Numbered from the stretch's first letter, positions 51,221 to 62,043 are shown. The stretch: DNA of 64,000 nucleotides from Margaritifera margaritifera (GCA_029931535.1 JAQPZY010001579.1:3772501-3836500), one strand, 5' to 3'. Translations and numbers: made by a program. The notes: generated from the sequence alone by a model not told the origin.

Positions 51221-52973
51221 TCAGGCTGCCATTGGACCGGAGAGCTTCTTCCTCCGAGGCTGTTACTCCCATCGTTTAAAGCTGTTGATGACATAAGCTT
51301 GAACATCTTTAGGTTTGCGATGAAGAAGTTCATCTTTACCACACACCACAGGATAGCAAGAAGCTGTGTACGAACTGTGAGTCAACATGTAATGAAGTTC
51401 CCAGATATCAACTCATTTTTTTTTCTTCACAGGTAATGATAAGTCATCAGTTCACATCTGACATTTTCCTTGAAAAGTTCTGTCAAGTAAGTCGATGAAC
51501 CACGGGTAGCCTCTGTACTATGTTGCAAGAGAGCTTCGATTCGTTTTTTCTCCAGAGAAGTCAATGGAGGTAAGTAATGATTATACAAGTCTTATACCAC
51601 TTTCTCAAAATCTTCTCTTCTGACAGGAGAGACCATGCATCATCAAGATACTCTTCAAAATTTTCTTCTGAACTCATTTTCATACATTTATCATATTGTT
51701 TTTTACTAGGATGATCAATTTGGCATCCATAACAATGTTTTATCGTCAGGCCTGTCATTCTTTAAGCCAAGTCAGTCGAAAAACAGGACACTAAATGTTG
51801 TTTTTGTTCCGGGGATCTTGACATCATGACTTTAGTTTTGTATTCTTCGCTTGTGGTTTGTGACTGCTGCTGTGGTGATTCTGGATCAAAAACATCCTCA
51901 TCGCCTATCTGCATAGGTCGCTCGTGCTTTAGCTTTTCTAATAGTCTAGAATCACTTCTCTCGAACTGTTGATTTCTAGAGTATTGTGTTACGGAATTAT
52001 GTATCATTTCTTTAAATAATGGTATAGTTTTATTAGTTTATAACTTCTGTATAATAGTCTAATAGGTGTCATTTTGCAATTTCAATGTGACCCAGTACAT
52101 TGGCCCTGGAAAAATCAATATTGTTGTTTGAAGCATTAGTCATGTCACGTGATTCTAGCGCGTGCTAACATGTATTATTATTTTGACCTGCATTCAATGT
52201 TCTGACCGGGATTTCACAATTACAGAGAGTGATTCATTTTCTGTTGACTAGAAGTAGAATAAGTTCGTAAATACCGAGATGTTGATTTAAGACGGAACAA
52301 GGAATGGGTATTATTTGTATTTCAATGACGCAGTACAGAAACTATAAAAATGGATGTAATCACAGCGTTCGTCATTCTTTCATAGTTCGTCAGCTTGAGA
52401 GGTCATAAACGAGATTGGGTCATTTTGTGTGATATTCGGCTTCAGAGATATACAGTACAATTTGGATTTAGTACTGCTACTTAAACTTTAAGAATTATTC
52501 AGCTCCGTTGGGATTATCGGAAACATCTCTAGAACTTATGTGATATGCCATATTCACAAGGATTACTTGGAATTAATAATATTTGGATATAACTGATTAT
52601 TGTTGCCACTCCAGCACATTGGAGGTTTCATTCAGAATATTCTTCATTCGGAATATTTGGATTAACTTCAGGATAAGTGAACTTTAGAACAATTTAGAAC
52701 TTTTAAGGATATTCTATACTGTAAGTTATTTATAATTCTTTCACTTTGTTTGTTGAAATATTTTGATATTTTAGGAAATTGTTTGTCTCCTTGTTGCAAA
52801 CTCAAATTGATAATCGTTGCTCAGATGACACAATACACCACAAGGATTTGGCAGAAAAAGACGATTTGAGTTTAATTCATACGTTCTCCACACCACAGCC
52901 ACAGTGGTTCTTTTTGTAATTCTTGAACAGAGGAACTCTGAGAAGGAGAGGTAGCTGTTGTGTTTAAGAACAT
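51221..52973 (-). pseudogene. Conserved Polinton-type accessory gene, split by an LTR
   Basis: The start is an ATG at 52973 (MFLNTTATSPSQSSSVQELQ), six bases after the integrase stop. Coding sequence runs to about 52790, is interrupted by an inserted LTR (about 52.02-52.79 kb), and resumes around 52007 (VTQYSRNQQFERSDSRLLEK). It includes the motif KHCYGCQIDHPSKKQYDKC, a Cys/His pattern (CxxC..DHPSQ-type) that I recognise from uncharacterised Polinton-linked proteins. It then frameshifts and ends MAA-TGA at 51221. An in-frame TAA lies at about 51759, plus at least two frameshifts. The Cys-X2-Cys/His pattern suggests metal binding; the function is unknown. Confidence 0.6.
52020..52795 (+). mobile_element. 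Probable solo LTR inside a Polinton gene
   Basis: Non-coding insert that splits the minus-strand gene at 51221-52973. Its layout matches the Gmr1-like LTRs of this window: TATA (ACTATAAAAATGG near 52345), GGAATTAATAATATTTGGAT-like stretches, CTGTAAGTTATTTATAATTC (near 52719), then TTTCACTTTG and TTTTAG. End points and target duplication could not be fixed, because the flanking gene is itself decayed. Confidence 0.5.
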
Positions 52974-52978
52974 GGTGG

Positions 52979-54277
52979 TTACTTCTTCTTCTTTTTATAG
53001 TCGATAACTTGTAAAGCGGCAATCCAAGAATCAAAACGATGTGGATATCCTTTCGAATGCACTTTCACTTCTTTCTTCAAGTCGACGTTTGCCCACTTTA
53101 CGTGTTCTTCGATATAGAATGCTTTCGTCTTCTTTTTTGGTCACTCGTTGTAACTCAGGCAAGTAAAATGTTTCTTTTAACACTTCTCCGTGCATGTCTT
53201 CTAATTTATATACAAGACCAGTGACACGAAAAAATTCGGTGGTCCAGTTAGGTAAATAACCTTTGTCAAAAGTGCGTTTGCGCTTTTTCCAATTCGAACC
53301 CAATCTCCAGTCTTTAACACCACTTCTTTCTTTTTTTATAATCTTTGACGTTCCAAACAATCGATCAAACACCATCACTTTGTTTTCAGACATTATTTCT
53401 TCAGGTGCACATCCGATGCTATGATGGTACGATTGATTCTATACTTAGACAAGACGTGGTACATGTCGATGTACTTGACAGTGTGTTGATGTGTAAAATA
53501 TTTCCACATTCGTTCTTTCTTTGAAAACGTTCCACGACACTATCGTTTGCTTGAGGATTTTCAGTGATAAAAAATGAACGTGTCGTTGTTTAAATTCTTT
53601 TTGAAAAGCTTGGTTCAGAAATTCAGTGCCTTTGTCTGTTTGCTATCGTAAAGGGTGACGACCACTTTGTTTTAAAACCAGTTTTAAAGCTTGTTCTAAC
53701 TCGGAACTGGTTTTAGAAGTCAAAGGAACGACCCAAGCTGATTTTGAAAACACGTCAATGACACAAACCAAATATTTGTAACCACGATTGTACGCTGCCA
53801 AATGAGAGAGATCCGCAAAATCTGCTTGCCCTTTATGATCGATGCCAGCGACTTTGGTTTGTTTTCCGGAGATTTTCGTCGAATGGGTTTGTGTAACGTG
53901 TACGTGGATTGTTCTTGTAACCATTGTCGTATCTCTGGAAAATGTACACTTTTAAGTTGTTGTTTTTTAGCAGTACGATATAATTTTTTAACTCCACCGT
54001 AACCAGCAGCATTTGCTGAATTGTAGGAAATGCTAGCTAAAAGTGTCTTCATAATGATGGGGTTGACTGTGTTGTTCCTCAATAAGTCATCCACTGTTTG
54101 ATACTGCTTTTAGATTCGTGTGGCATTGGTGGTTTGGATGACGTGTGACGTGTCCGAAGAGCAACAGGAGTAGACTGTGAAGTGGTGACTTTTTCTTGAT
54201 GTCTTTTTCACTTCTGTTTTCCCTTCTTTCTTTTTTTTTTCTTCTGCTGAAGAAGGTGTCGACATCATCTTTTTCAT
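52979..54277 (-). pseudogene. INT: Polinton retroviral-like integrase (rve), chromodomain-like tail
   Basis: DDE integrase that inserts the element, decayed over several frames. From the likely ATG (54277) a basic Ser/Lys-rich leader leads to VDDLLRNNTVNPIIMKTLL and YGGVKKLYRTAKKQ. The core shows QADFADLSHLAAYNRGYKYL with the first catalytic Asp (near 53820), VIDVFSKSAWVVPL, the second Asp in QTDKGTEFLNQAF (directly after an in-frame TAG near 53642), and the Glu in a VVERFQRKNE helix in another frame. The tail has FDKGYLPNWTTEFFRV and a chromodomain-like stretch ending FDSWIAALQVIDY, with TAA at 52979. The start overlaps the upstream gene's end by only a 12-base gap, so the genes are tightly packed. 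Confidence 0.88.
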
Positions 54278-54289
54278 CCAAGCTTTTAT

Positions 54290-55208
54290 TTATTGATGTT
54301 GGGATGTAGGGGAGGGTGTCAACAAGGAAGCTGCAATCGTATTAGGTATTGGAGCAGACGAAGTTTGAAACACTTTTCATGTGTCTTCTTCTTCTGTCAT
54401 CCCCGTGGAGGTGTCTGTCTTCTTGGTGACTTTGGGTTCACGTTTCATGATCGCCTTGAAATTTCTCTGAGTAGGTTTAGCTGTTCCGTCTGAAGCTTTC
54501 TGGTGAAAGAATTAAAGACGTTGCTATACTTGTCCTTACAGTTGCGATTGTTCTGCTTCTGTCAAATCACTTCGATCCATTAACGATTGCAATTCTTGTT
54601 TTAATTGTGAGATCTCGGTGAGATTAGGATTCGGAGGCAAATGACGGATCCATTGTTCGTACCAAGGATGGAGTTCCAGCCATCGTTTGTAGGGAACTAA
54701 AGTAAGTTTTTGTCATTCCAAAAGATCCAAAGGTACAAGTGTGCTGTCTTTCCCAATAAGGGTGTCCTTTTAATCTTCGTTTTGTTCCCTCTTATCTCAT
54801 GACTCTTCCTAATAGGGGTTCAGCAATCGATCCTAACAAAGGAGCAAGCCACTTTTAATAACGGTCCTATCAGCATGGATAAAAATCCTCCACGTTGAAC
54901 TAGCATTTTTTCTTTTGACTTAGGGGTCTTTTTTCATCACTTGGCGAAAAACGTCTCAATGTTTTCCTAATCGTTATTTCTGTATCTTGGACAAAGATAC
55001 CGTTCTTTTCAAAAGATTTAAACAACATTCCCACACGGTATCGGCGATTTCTTTAGGGGATGTTTGAATGAGTTGTTTTCGCATCGGAGGACTGGATTTA
55101 GTCAGGACTGACAAAACATCCCAATGTTTAGCTATACGTGGTTTGGCGTCTCCTTTTTTTGCCTTTCTTGGGACGAAGAGAAAAATGGTGTGCATTTCTT
55201 GGTGCCAT
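54290..55208 (-). pseudogene. Conserved Polinton protein with a hydrophobic glycine-rich segment
   Basis: Start ATG at 55208 (MAPRNAHHFSLRPKKGKKRR), then after a frameshift HWDVLSVLTKSSPPMRKQLI, CCLNLLKRTVSLSKIQK, and a hydrophobic block VQRGGFLSMLIGPLL near 54900. The same order (helical N-part, ECCLN-LKG-type segment, basic stretch, then RGGFL-type hydrophobic segment) is conserved in uncharacterised proteins linked to Polintons in many animals, and I infer a small virion or membrane-active protein. The C-part is KRWLELHPWYEQWIRHLPPN followed by a Ser/Thr/Pro-rich end. At least four frameshifts or stops. The TAA at 54290 lies 12 bases before the integrase ATG. Confidence 0.6.
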
Positions 55209-55214
55209 CTTTTG

Positions 55215-55840
55215 TGTCAGGAGCAACAAAAAAAAAAGCACGTCGTATATGGACTTCTTGGTGGGCACTCGACGATGCGGTGTTTTCAATGGATTAAATC
55301 GTGCCAGATCTTGTTGGGATATATCCAGTAAACTTTGCAACACGTCTGTTTTGTTTCTTAACTTTTGTCTTAGGTGTGGCCACTTTTTAGCGGCAGCAGC
55401 AGTGGCTAAAGCACCAGAAGTAGACGCCACCGGAGAAGTGTCTTTCGAAATGGGGTTCTATTTCTTCATCAAATTAGGAAACACGGGTTTTAAATCAGGT
55501 TTGGCAGGCATCATCGTGAAGGGCGATGAAGAAGTGGAAGGAGGAGACACCATCACCGCGCTGCATGATTTTTGGAGTACGTACGTGTCCTAGAGGCAGT
55601 TCCTCTCTTTTTGGCAATAGGAGATGTTTTTTCTTGGAGGAGCTTTTCTGCGTAGGGCTTTTCTTTTTCTTGTGTGTTTTTGTTGTATGTTGCCTTCTTT
55701 TTTGCGATTTGTTTCTTCTTTTTTTTCTTTTTCTTCGTTGTTGCTTCAGCATTAGGATCCCATTTTAAAAGAGAACGAATAATGACACCTCCTAAAGAAC
55801 CACATACACCAGGTTTAACATTATTTATTTTTGGTTTGTG
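55215..55840 (-). pseudogene. Lys-rich, Gly-Gly-containing Polinton protein (core or minor capsid-like)
   Basis: Starts near 55830 with KPGVCGSLGGVIIRSLLKWD, passes through a long Lys-rich run (to about 55700), RTRTYSKNHAAR and a Ser/Pro-rich linker. It ends in a helical stretch with LRQKLRNKTDVLQSLLDISQ and a short hydrophobic end. The amphipathic N-terminus followed by basic regions recalls adenovirus-type minor core proteins (pVI/pX); this is an analogy, not a homology claim. Interrupted by at least two frameshifts and a TAA. Overlaps the start of the downstream gene. Confidence 0.45.
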
Positions 55841-56083
55841 TATCAATTTTGGTATCTGCCAGTCGTGACAACGCTACTTCATGTTTTTCAAAAAAGCGTT
55901 TAGTTTGATGGGGTATGAAAATGATGCCTTGAAGTAATTGGTGTTCTGTAAAAGTAAACCATTGTAAGACTTCTATGCGACTGGCTTGTAACAAATGTGT
56001 ACGGACTTGTACATTTTTTCTTGACTGATGGCATATAGTGCACGAATCAATTTGGCAGGAGGATGAGATTGAATGGAAGTCAT
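55821..56083 (-). pseudogene. Small Polinton gene, about 87 codons, one frameshift
   Basis: ATG at 56083 (MTSIQSHPPAKLIRALYAIS) runs to about residue 25. A single frameshift then leads into ASRIEVLQWFTFTEHQLLQG and a helical end (KHEVALSRLADTKID), with TAA at 55821-55823. No family recognised. The tight packing between neighbours and the single lesion support it as a real gene. Confidence 0.5.
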
Positions 56084-56135
56084 GTTGAATACTGTTGGAA
56101 AGAACAGATGTGTAGGATGTTTTTATTACTGTTTT

Positions 56136-57215
56136 TCAGAGAGATGCCAAAGGGAACGTGTCAATGACAGAACCTCCTTCTTGGCACCAATGGTGAAACA
56201 AATTAGCATGAAATCTCAAATAATCAGAAGTGGTAGGTTTTAAATCGATGAGTAAATATACATGAAGTGTTTGAGTGGCATCGTTGTACGCATAATTCAG
56301 CCAAGGGGTCCCTAAGTGTTTGGCTAACACTTGCACTTGAGAGTTGTCTCTTGGGCTTTTGAACAACGTAATGGGCATTGAGATTAATGGTACGATGTAC
56401 TTTACGTTTCTGAAACACAACTTGTTTTCATCACTATTCTCAACACTTTCAACACAATGTGTCTTTCGTGCACCAATAAAGTTTGGATGGTCATGTCTCT
56501 TTTGCATGTACTGTTCATAAATAGTCCAAAAAGAAGTTTCTGGATCCGAGAACAGTAGCCACTAAGGAGTTTCGTCTTGTGGTGACACTTCTTTTAAAAG
56601 TCTTTTGAATTCCTGTACGTTTTTAACTTCTTTCTGGACTTTGTTTCATGGAATTCTGCATATCACTGTTACATTGTAGGTAGAAGTCTTGGCATCATAA
56701 ATCTTTAAGGAGGCAGGTAGTCATTGATGAATATCTGACCATTTGAATATCTTAACACTAATCATTATTTTTATAGTATTCAAATACCAATGGTTAGAAC
56801 CTCTATGCTGTAAAGGATGCAATTGATCTTTGCGTTTCACTTGAATCTGTACAAACTCTTTGTAAATGCGTACTCTTAGCTCAAGCGGCAAACTAAGAAT
56901 TATGTCTTCTAAATTATCTGACATATTTTTTTGACCGACCAAAGGAAGGTAGTGACAGCAGGAGATCACCTGTCATGTTCCAGGTAAGCTGAGTCTTTAT
57001 ACTCAAATTCGTGAAGTGTCACACCACAGTTAAAACACTGTACTTTATCTCCTTCTCCTAAGTATATAAATCTGGCTCTGGATAAAGTTTTGGGAGTAGG
57101 TTTCTTCTAGATATTTAGGCCATTTATCTTTGTACGTCTGGAATCGACTTTCAAAGTCACAATAGCAAGACAAAGCCACAGGAAACGTGTATTGTTCCTT
57201 GATGGGTACATCTCG
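56136..57215 (-). pseudogene. BIR-domain (IAP-type) protein carried by the Polinton
   Basis: Minus strand. ESRFQTYKDKWPKYLEETY (near 57140) is followed by RFIYLGEGDKVQCFNCGVTL, HEFEYKDSAYLEHDR and SCCHYLPLVGQKN. This is the baculoviral IAP repeat: Arg-x-x-Thr-Phe/Tyr start, Trp-Pro, Gly-Glu-x-Asp-x-Val-x-Cys-Phe-x-Cys-Gly, and zinc ligands CX2C (57031-57045), His 16 residues later (56974), then Cys (56953-56959). BIR proteins bind caspases or other partners and block cell death. The frame continues past the domain for about 260 codons (SLPLELRVRIYKEFVQIQVK, then KHLGTPWLNYAYNDATQTLH) to a TGA at 56136, of unknown fold. Lesions: TGA where the conserved Trp after HDR would be, a frameshift within the BIR, and two later stops. 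No RING finger was seen. The start codon is uncertain. Confidence 0.75.
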
Positions 57216-57605
57216 TTGTGCTAGTAGTGGTATTCAGAGTGGTTTGCCAGTGCATGGTGTGTGAGATCACGCTTAGCATCACTTTTACCAATAAAGCAGA
57301 TAGGTCGTGTTGTTGCATCGCTTTCGCCAGTAAAGCGGTAAGGCAAGCCGGTAGAGGAGCGGCATGGCGGTGCTGCATCGCTGATGTCTCTTAGTACGGC
57401 ATCAGTCTCATCGCAAAGCACAGCATCGCACTTGAGTTCATGACCGAACTTGGAGTCCACAGTACGCCCTCACTCGGTTGCTGGGTCGAGTTCGTCAGTA
57501 TCGGTGCCAGTGTGCTGGCCTCAACATTGAACCTGGAGTTCGTAGTGAGTTCATCACTCGGTTGCTGTGTGGAATTATTCATCTACTTTCTCGGTCGGTG
57601 TTTGT
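57216..57605. other. Spacer with short imperfect repeats
   Basis: Between the polymerase and BIR genes. On the minus strand, imperfect repeats read as ESDAT, KSDAK, ISDAA and ETDAV, about 30 bases apart, and CACTCGGTTGCTG occurs twice (57473, 57556). G+C is higher than elsewhere. Whether it is a decayed repetitive protein or untranslated DNA is unclear. Confidence 0.35.
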
Positions 57606-57607
57606 AT

Positions 57608-60600
57608 TCACAATGAAGTGTTGGTCTTGGAACTTGCCCCTTTTTTATGCTGGAGCTTATTGTGTTGTTTCTGGTAGACAATTTGATAGACTTTTTCTAA
57701 AGGGCGACTGACGATTTGGTGGTTTTGCAAACGTATAATTTTGTGCGGTTCTAATGTTTTCACGTGAAAGTCTTGATCTTGTCCGGACTGTAAAGCTTCT
57801 TTCAAATCATCAAAGCTCACCACTTTGCTCGATCGATAGTTCAGTGTCAGTCCTTTGACTTTCCATTTCGTATGTAGCTGTCCCTGTTGGTCACTGTATT
57901 GGTATCAGTAATTTTGGGGCCACCGCTGGCAAAACTGACGATATTATCTTCTGGGTGCTCGTCCGTCCACGCACCTAAACAGTCCCCTTCGAGTGTTGGG
58001 TGTTGGTTATCTCAACGATGGATGTACATACAACTGTCGGTGTCAAAGTACAGGTCTGGGTCTTCTAAATGTTCTAAGGCATAATCATACAATTTTAAGC
58101 GAGCATTGGCTGTCACGTATGCTGCAAGAATGACATTGCTTAACGTGTCGTGAGGTGCAAACTCTGTCGCTTCTTCGTAATGCACTAAGATCAAATCTTC
58201 ACGGAGGATTTCCATGTATTTCATCAGTTTTCCTTTGTCGTCCATCTGTTGAAAGTAGCGGCTTGGGTCTGCCAAGTACTCCGCCTTGGGCAATATCGGC
58301 CGTTGTGCCAATTTTCCCCACAAACAATTGAGCATGACTTTGGCAAAGGATCGTCTTCCTTCGTTCTTTTCCACGTGTTCCAAATTAATGCTTTCTAAGG
58401 AGTGGTACCGTTCTTTGAATGTCTCTTTGTCTTCTGGCGTCTGACACCAAGAGGGATAGCCACTCGCTCCTTGTTTCAGTTTGAGAAATTCGTTGACATA
58501 GCCTGAGAGAATCCCCGGACTCGAGTTGTCATCCTTTTGGTATTGTTCTGTCGTAGGAAAGTGCCAAATACAAGTGGTATGCACGATCTAGTGCACACAA
58601 AAATTCGACACTCACCCACGTTTCTGTCAAAGCAGTGTGTCCGGTAAGGAATCGAGTATATTTGCACCACCAAGGATACAACGAACACACATCGATGTAT
58701 TTGATTTCTTCTCCTTAAGTTTTGTCTACGTCGTACAGCAAGCGTGTTGCTCCGATCAAACTGGCGCGTGAATTCAAATGTCTACAACGTCGTAACTTTC
58801 GGCAATGCGTCTAAAGTTAGGATCGGTTTTGAAATGTCAATCGTAATCGTGCTCCCACATTTCTACCACTTGGTATCCTTGTATTTCTAATCTCAGACGT
58901 CGTTGGTATGTTTGCTCGTATAACTCTTCCATGGTAAACTCTGAGAAAGGTTTCTTTGAGGGAAACAGACAAGGCATCCGTAAAATAAACATTCCTGGAA
59001 TTCGTAGACGATTTGGGGGTTTTCTAAATCCCAGCCATCCATAGAAAGGCTTCCAATTTTCTTTTCTCCCCCGTTTCTCGTAAGTTGTAGCCATTTGTCT
59101 TCACTTTCATACAAGTAATGCAGCCAACGTAAAGCTTTGGCGGAATATCGTCGGCTGACTGACAGGTAAGATTGAGGGGGTATGATGGCTAGTTTGTTCT
59201 CAGGCATGAATTTCTTTCGGTAGACTAATCCACTAATCCGCCGTGATTTAGAAATAATTGTCGAACCTTTCCACATCAACGGCATAAGATGTCCACATCC
59301 GATCGGCAGTATTTCAACATTTCTTCTTGAAAGTCAAACGGGTTTGTAGCGTGAGTATGGTACCAAGCGTAGAATGCTTCTCGTTGTTCTGTTTGCATAC
59401 CGATCGTAATAGTGAACATCAGGCAAATGAGGAACCACAGCGTGTTGATTAGCGTCGGTATTGAAAAAGTGTGACAAATAACCTTTCGCCATTTCTGATA
59501 TTCCAAACGTTTTAGCCATTATACTCAAAGGCATGGCTAAATAACTCATGGAATCTTTAAACTGTACTTGTCCCACTTTCACGTAGATGAGTTTGGCTCC
59601 GTTCAAGGTGACTTGGGGACATTCGGTACCTTGTTCTAAATAATATTTAAACATAAATTGTATCCGTCGTATCCCGAGAAATTGTGAGCCATATAGCATA
59701 TCGATGACAGTCCCCATAACGTTGGATGTCCTCTCCAAGTGTCGTCGGTAGGATCTAAAATCTATTTGGCGAATTCGAGAAGAGTGCAGGGTCCTCGAAA
59801 GATTGTTTCACGTCTTCCTGATATCTTACTACAATAGGGACCGTGAACAAATATAGGTTCTTGTATGCACTTCTCACAAGCCCGATGAGCTACTCAGAAA
59901 TTAGGGACGTGAATACCGGTCTCTTGCGTACATTCAAGGTAAAAAAATATAAAATCCACTTGTTTCCTTTTCTTTTTGTGCTGGTTTTCCTTGATGTCTT
60001 CTTCCAGTTCATTGTCTTAGTTCTGAAGTTAGCATTGTCGTCGAAAGTCCACTATTCGGTCGCAAAAGCAGTATATTTTCTCTCCTGGACAAAAGTGTTT
60101 CTTTGAGTTATTGGTTCGAATACGATATCCACAAGTGAAGCACAATCTCAATAATTCGCAAGCTCTTTTCTGCTGGTTAACTTGTTTCATGCCATGTTGT
60201 TCGTAACAAGATGGACTGACAAAGGTTCGCTTGAAAGAAGAGCATTTTCTTTTCTTCTTCCGGAATGCATGGTATGGACGCTAAACAACCCCGACATATC
60301 TCTCCACATTGAATGTGTTGGTTGCAACTGCAAAATCCTCTGTCATATTTCTCGCAGTAGTAAGAGTATCCAAGAAATCCTGCGATACTAGTAATGGCAT
60401 CGAAATGCTCTTGATGATGAGATGATGATACACGTGAATGTATTTTCCGTCTGGGAAATAGGGTCCTCGAAACACCAGAGCTCCGCGAACGACTTGCGAG
60501 TATACTTTCAACATATAACTAGACGCCAAGACGTCTTGAAGTTTCTGCATTTCAGGGATGAAACACACGGTCTCTTTGAAAATGCCTGCTTGCTGTAATA

Positions 60601-61422
60601 GGAGTTCTGCTTCTCTTCGTTGTTTGACTCTGTCCGATTGTCGAATGCTTTCCATGCTGTTTTCCATTCTGCGGTCTCGTTTTTCTCGGCATATGTTCGC
60701 CCCACGACGATGGTTCGGACTAAGTACATCTGGGGTTTAGAGTTTGTAATTGGGATGATACTGTATTTGGTAGTTCGAATGTCGTCCACCAATAGCAATT
60801 GGCGTCGTCCACTGTCTCATGGTGGTGAAACGTGGGTCATGTGAAGAGTAGCTTTTTCCATCAGTCATGTTCAACTTGTCATTGGATTGTTGAACGTGTT
60901 GAATTTGGTCCATGGCTTTGGGCCGTGTTAATTCTGATGGTGTACTAAACTCGATCCAAATAGAGGACTTCAAACTGTTTTGATGGATAGAAAGACTCTA
61001 ACGATAGTTCTCTTTAGCTTTACATGGTCCTTTCAGTTCCTTTAACAGGGAATCCCACAAATCGGCAATGAACCTGCTACTTTCTAGGGGGGTACTTCAT
61101 ACTTGAACGCTTTAAATTTCAACATGTAGGTGTAAACTGTGGTTCTTTTTTTTCTGGAAGTGAGTACATGCGTCTCTCGACTGTTATAATACTTTTCGGG
61201 AGCTACTGAACGACTTTCTTTTTTAGTGATTCTGGACTCTCTTGGTCCTGTGATAGAGGAGGTAAAAGGTGTTGGTTCAGACTCACTCATGTCAGCTTCG
61301 AAATCACTGGCATGTACTTGGGCTAACACTTTAGTTAGCATATGAGACGACACCGAAGGTCGTCGCCGTCGCCGCTTGGTTTCTTCTTTTGGTTTCTCAC
61401 TGAGATAGTGTGATAGTTTCAT
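57608..61422 (-). pseudogene. POLB: Protein-primed family B DNA polymerase (Polinton PolB)
   Basis: Replicates the element. ATG at 61422 lies 47 bases after a TATA box; about 1270 codons match the family's size. The order is: a basic N-terminus (KRRRRRP); AELLLQQAGI and VYSQVVRGALVFRGPYFPDG; a Cys-rich zinc-finger region (59.9-60.35 kb); an exonuclease domain with HNFSGYD-type Exo II remnant, KDSMSYLAMPLSIMAKTFG and Exo III YCRSDVDIL (59286-59312); then YSAKALRWLHYLYE and VDGWD-type linker. Polymerase motifs are A YIDVCSLYP (near 58675-58701), B KVMLNCLWGKLAQ (58309-58341) and C YFDTDS (58033-58048). The C-terminus is near VSRPLEKVYQIVYQKQ. At least ten frameshifts or stops are present, for example a TAA shortly before motif A and a stop after CMYIHR. 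The longest clean stretch is 190 codons at 58012-58584. Non-functional. Confidence 0.93.
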
Positions 61423-61468
61423 CTTTATTACAAAATTTGATTTTACTCAGTTTTACACACTTGCTCCC

Positions 61469-61476
61469 TATATATA
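61469..61476. promoter_or_regulatory. TATA box, possibly bidirectional
   Basis: The core CTATATATAG (61468-61477) is a perfect palindrome. It lies 47 bases upstream of the PolB ATG (61422, minus) and 31 bases upstream of the zinc-knuckle ATG (61507, plus), so one core could serve divergent transcripts. Confidence 0.55.
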
Positions 61477-61506
61477 GAGAGAGGAAGAAGGACTTTGGGC
61501 TCCAGT

Positions 61507-61794
61507 ATGTCCACAACGTCAAAGCAAATGAAAGACAGGAGAAAAGAGAGACAAAGGTAAAGATACATGTTATCATTGTAAGGAAAAAGGACATTAGTCT
61601 TCAGAGTGTCCTAAGAAAAAGAGAGCAAGCAGACGGAAAAGCGGAAGGAGGAGGAGAGGTCTTCAGATGAAGAAAAACCCATCCCCGTTAAGAAATGTTA
61701 AAAACCAAGAACATTGGAAGACAGTGAAGAGGAAGAACGCATACCCGTTATCCCTATACCAGTGAAGAAATGTAAGAAAAGAGACAGACAGTGA
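61507..61794 (+). pseudogene. CCHC zinc-knuckle basic/acidic protein, divergent to PolB
   Basis: Plus-strand gene facing away from PolB. ATG at 61507 (MSTTSKQMKDRRKERQ), frameshift, then KDTCYHCKEKGH, a TAG in place of the residue after His, and SSECPKKK. Together these form a CX2CX4HX4C zinc knuckle as in retroviral nucleocapsids. A second frameshift leads to an alternating acidic and basic tail with two copies of an IPVKKC motif (KPIPVKKC and IPIPVKKCKKRDRQ), ending TGA at 61792-61794. The size (about 95 codons) and composition suggest a nucleic-acid-binding protein. Zinc knuckles are not among the standard Polinton gene set as I know it. The lesions (two frameshifts and a stop) match the decay of the other genes. 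Confidence 0.6.
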
Positions 61795-61839
61795 AAAATG
61801 GACTTTGGTGATGTGTTATAAAATTTTCGTTGTAATTTA

Positions 61840-61890
61840 AAAGAGAATATACGAAAGAAAACGTAAGTGTTTCTTTGTCTTGATTTTTTA
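61840..61890 (+). repeat. Inverted copy of the 62680-62730 segment, with splice-donor-like core
   Basis: GAATATACGAAAGAAAACGT followed by AAGTGTTTCTTTGTCTTGAT matches the minus strand at 62725-62683 with about four differences. Both contain AAAACGTAAGTG, a consensus-like 5' splice site. In both copies the sequence is about 50-110 bases downstream of a TATA-like motif. Confidence 0.6.
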
Positions 61891-62003
61891 TACTATGGAA
61901 AAGAAACACACAAGCACATCATCAACTGGTGGGGAAATAGGGCTTTACGTTTTACTTGATTTGGCAATCACTGAGTCGTATCTCGTTTGTAAGAGTTGTG
62001 GGT

Positions 62004-62019
62004 GACCCTGAAAAGGACA
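62004..62019 (-). terminator. Histone-type 3' stem-loop, internal copy
   Basis: Minus strand TGTCCTTTTCAGGGTC followed by ACCCACAA. The stem has five pairs including two G-U, the loop is UUUC, and the flank is ACCCA. It begins 24 bases after the TGA at 62044-62046. The following 60 bases (CTCTTACAAACGAGATACG, then ACTCAGTGATTGCC) match the inner edge of both TIRs, so the whole 3' block has been copied. Confidence 0.6.
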
Positions 62020-62043
62020 GTTGGGAGTTTGTTTTTGGCAAAC

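Noticed and set aside
56721..56924. F-box-like look of SLPLELRVRIYKEFV after the BIR domain
   Set aside because: The resemblance is limited to one short helix-like stretch; too weak to call a domain.
61888..62003. Plus-strand frame MEKKHTSTSSTGGEIGLYVL, 38 codons
   Set aside because: It overlaps the complement of the stem-loop cassette, has no conservation in the TIR copies and no lesions to suggest past coding constraint.
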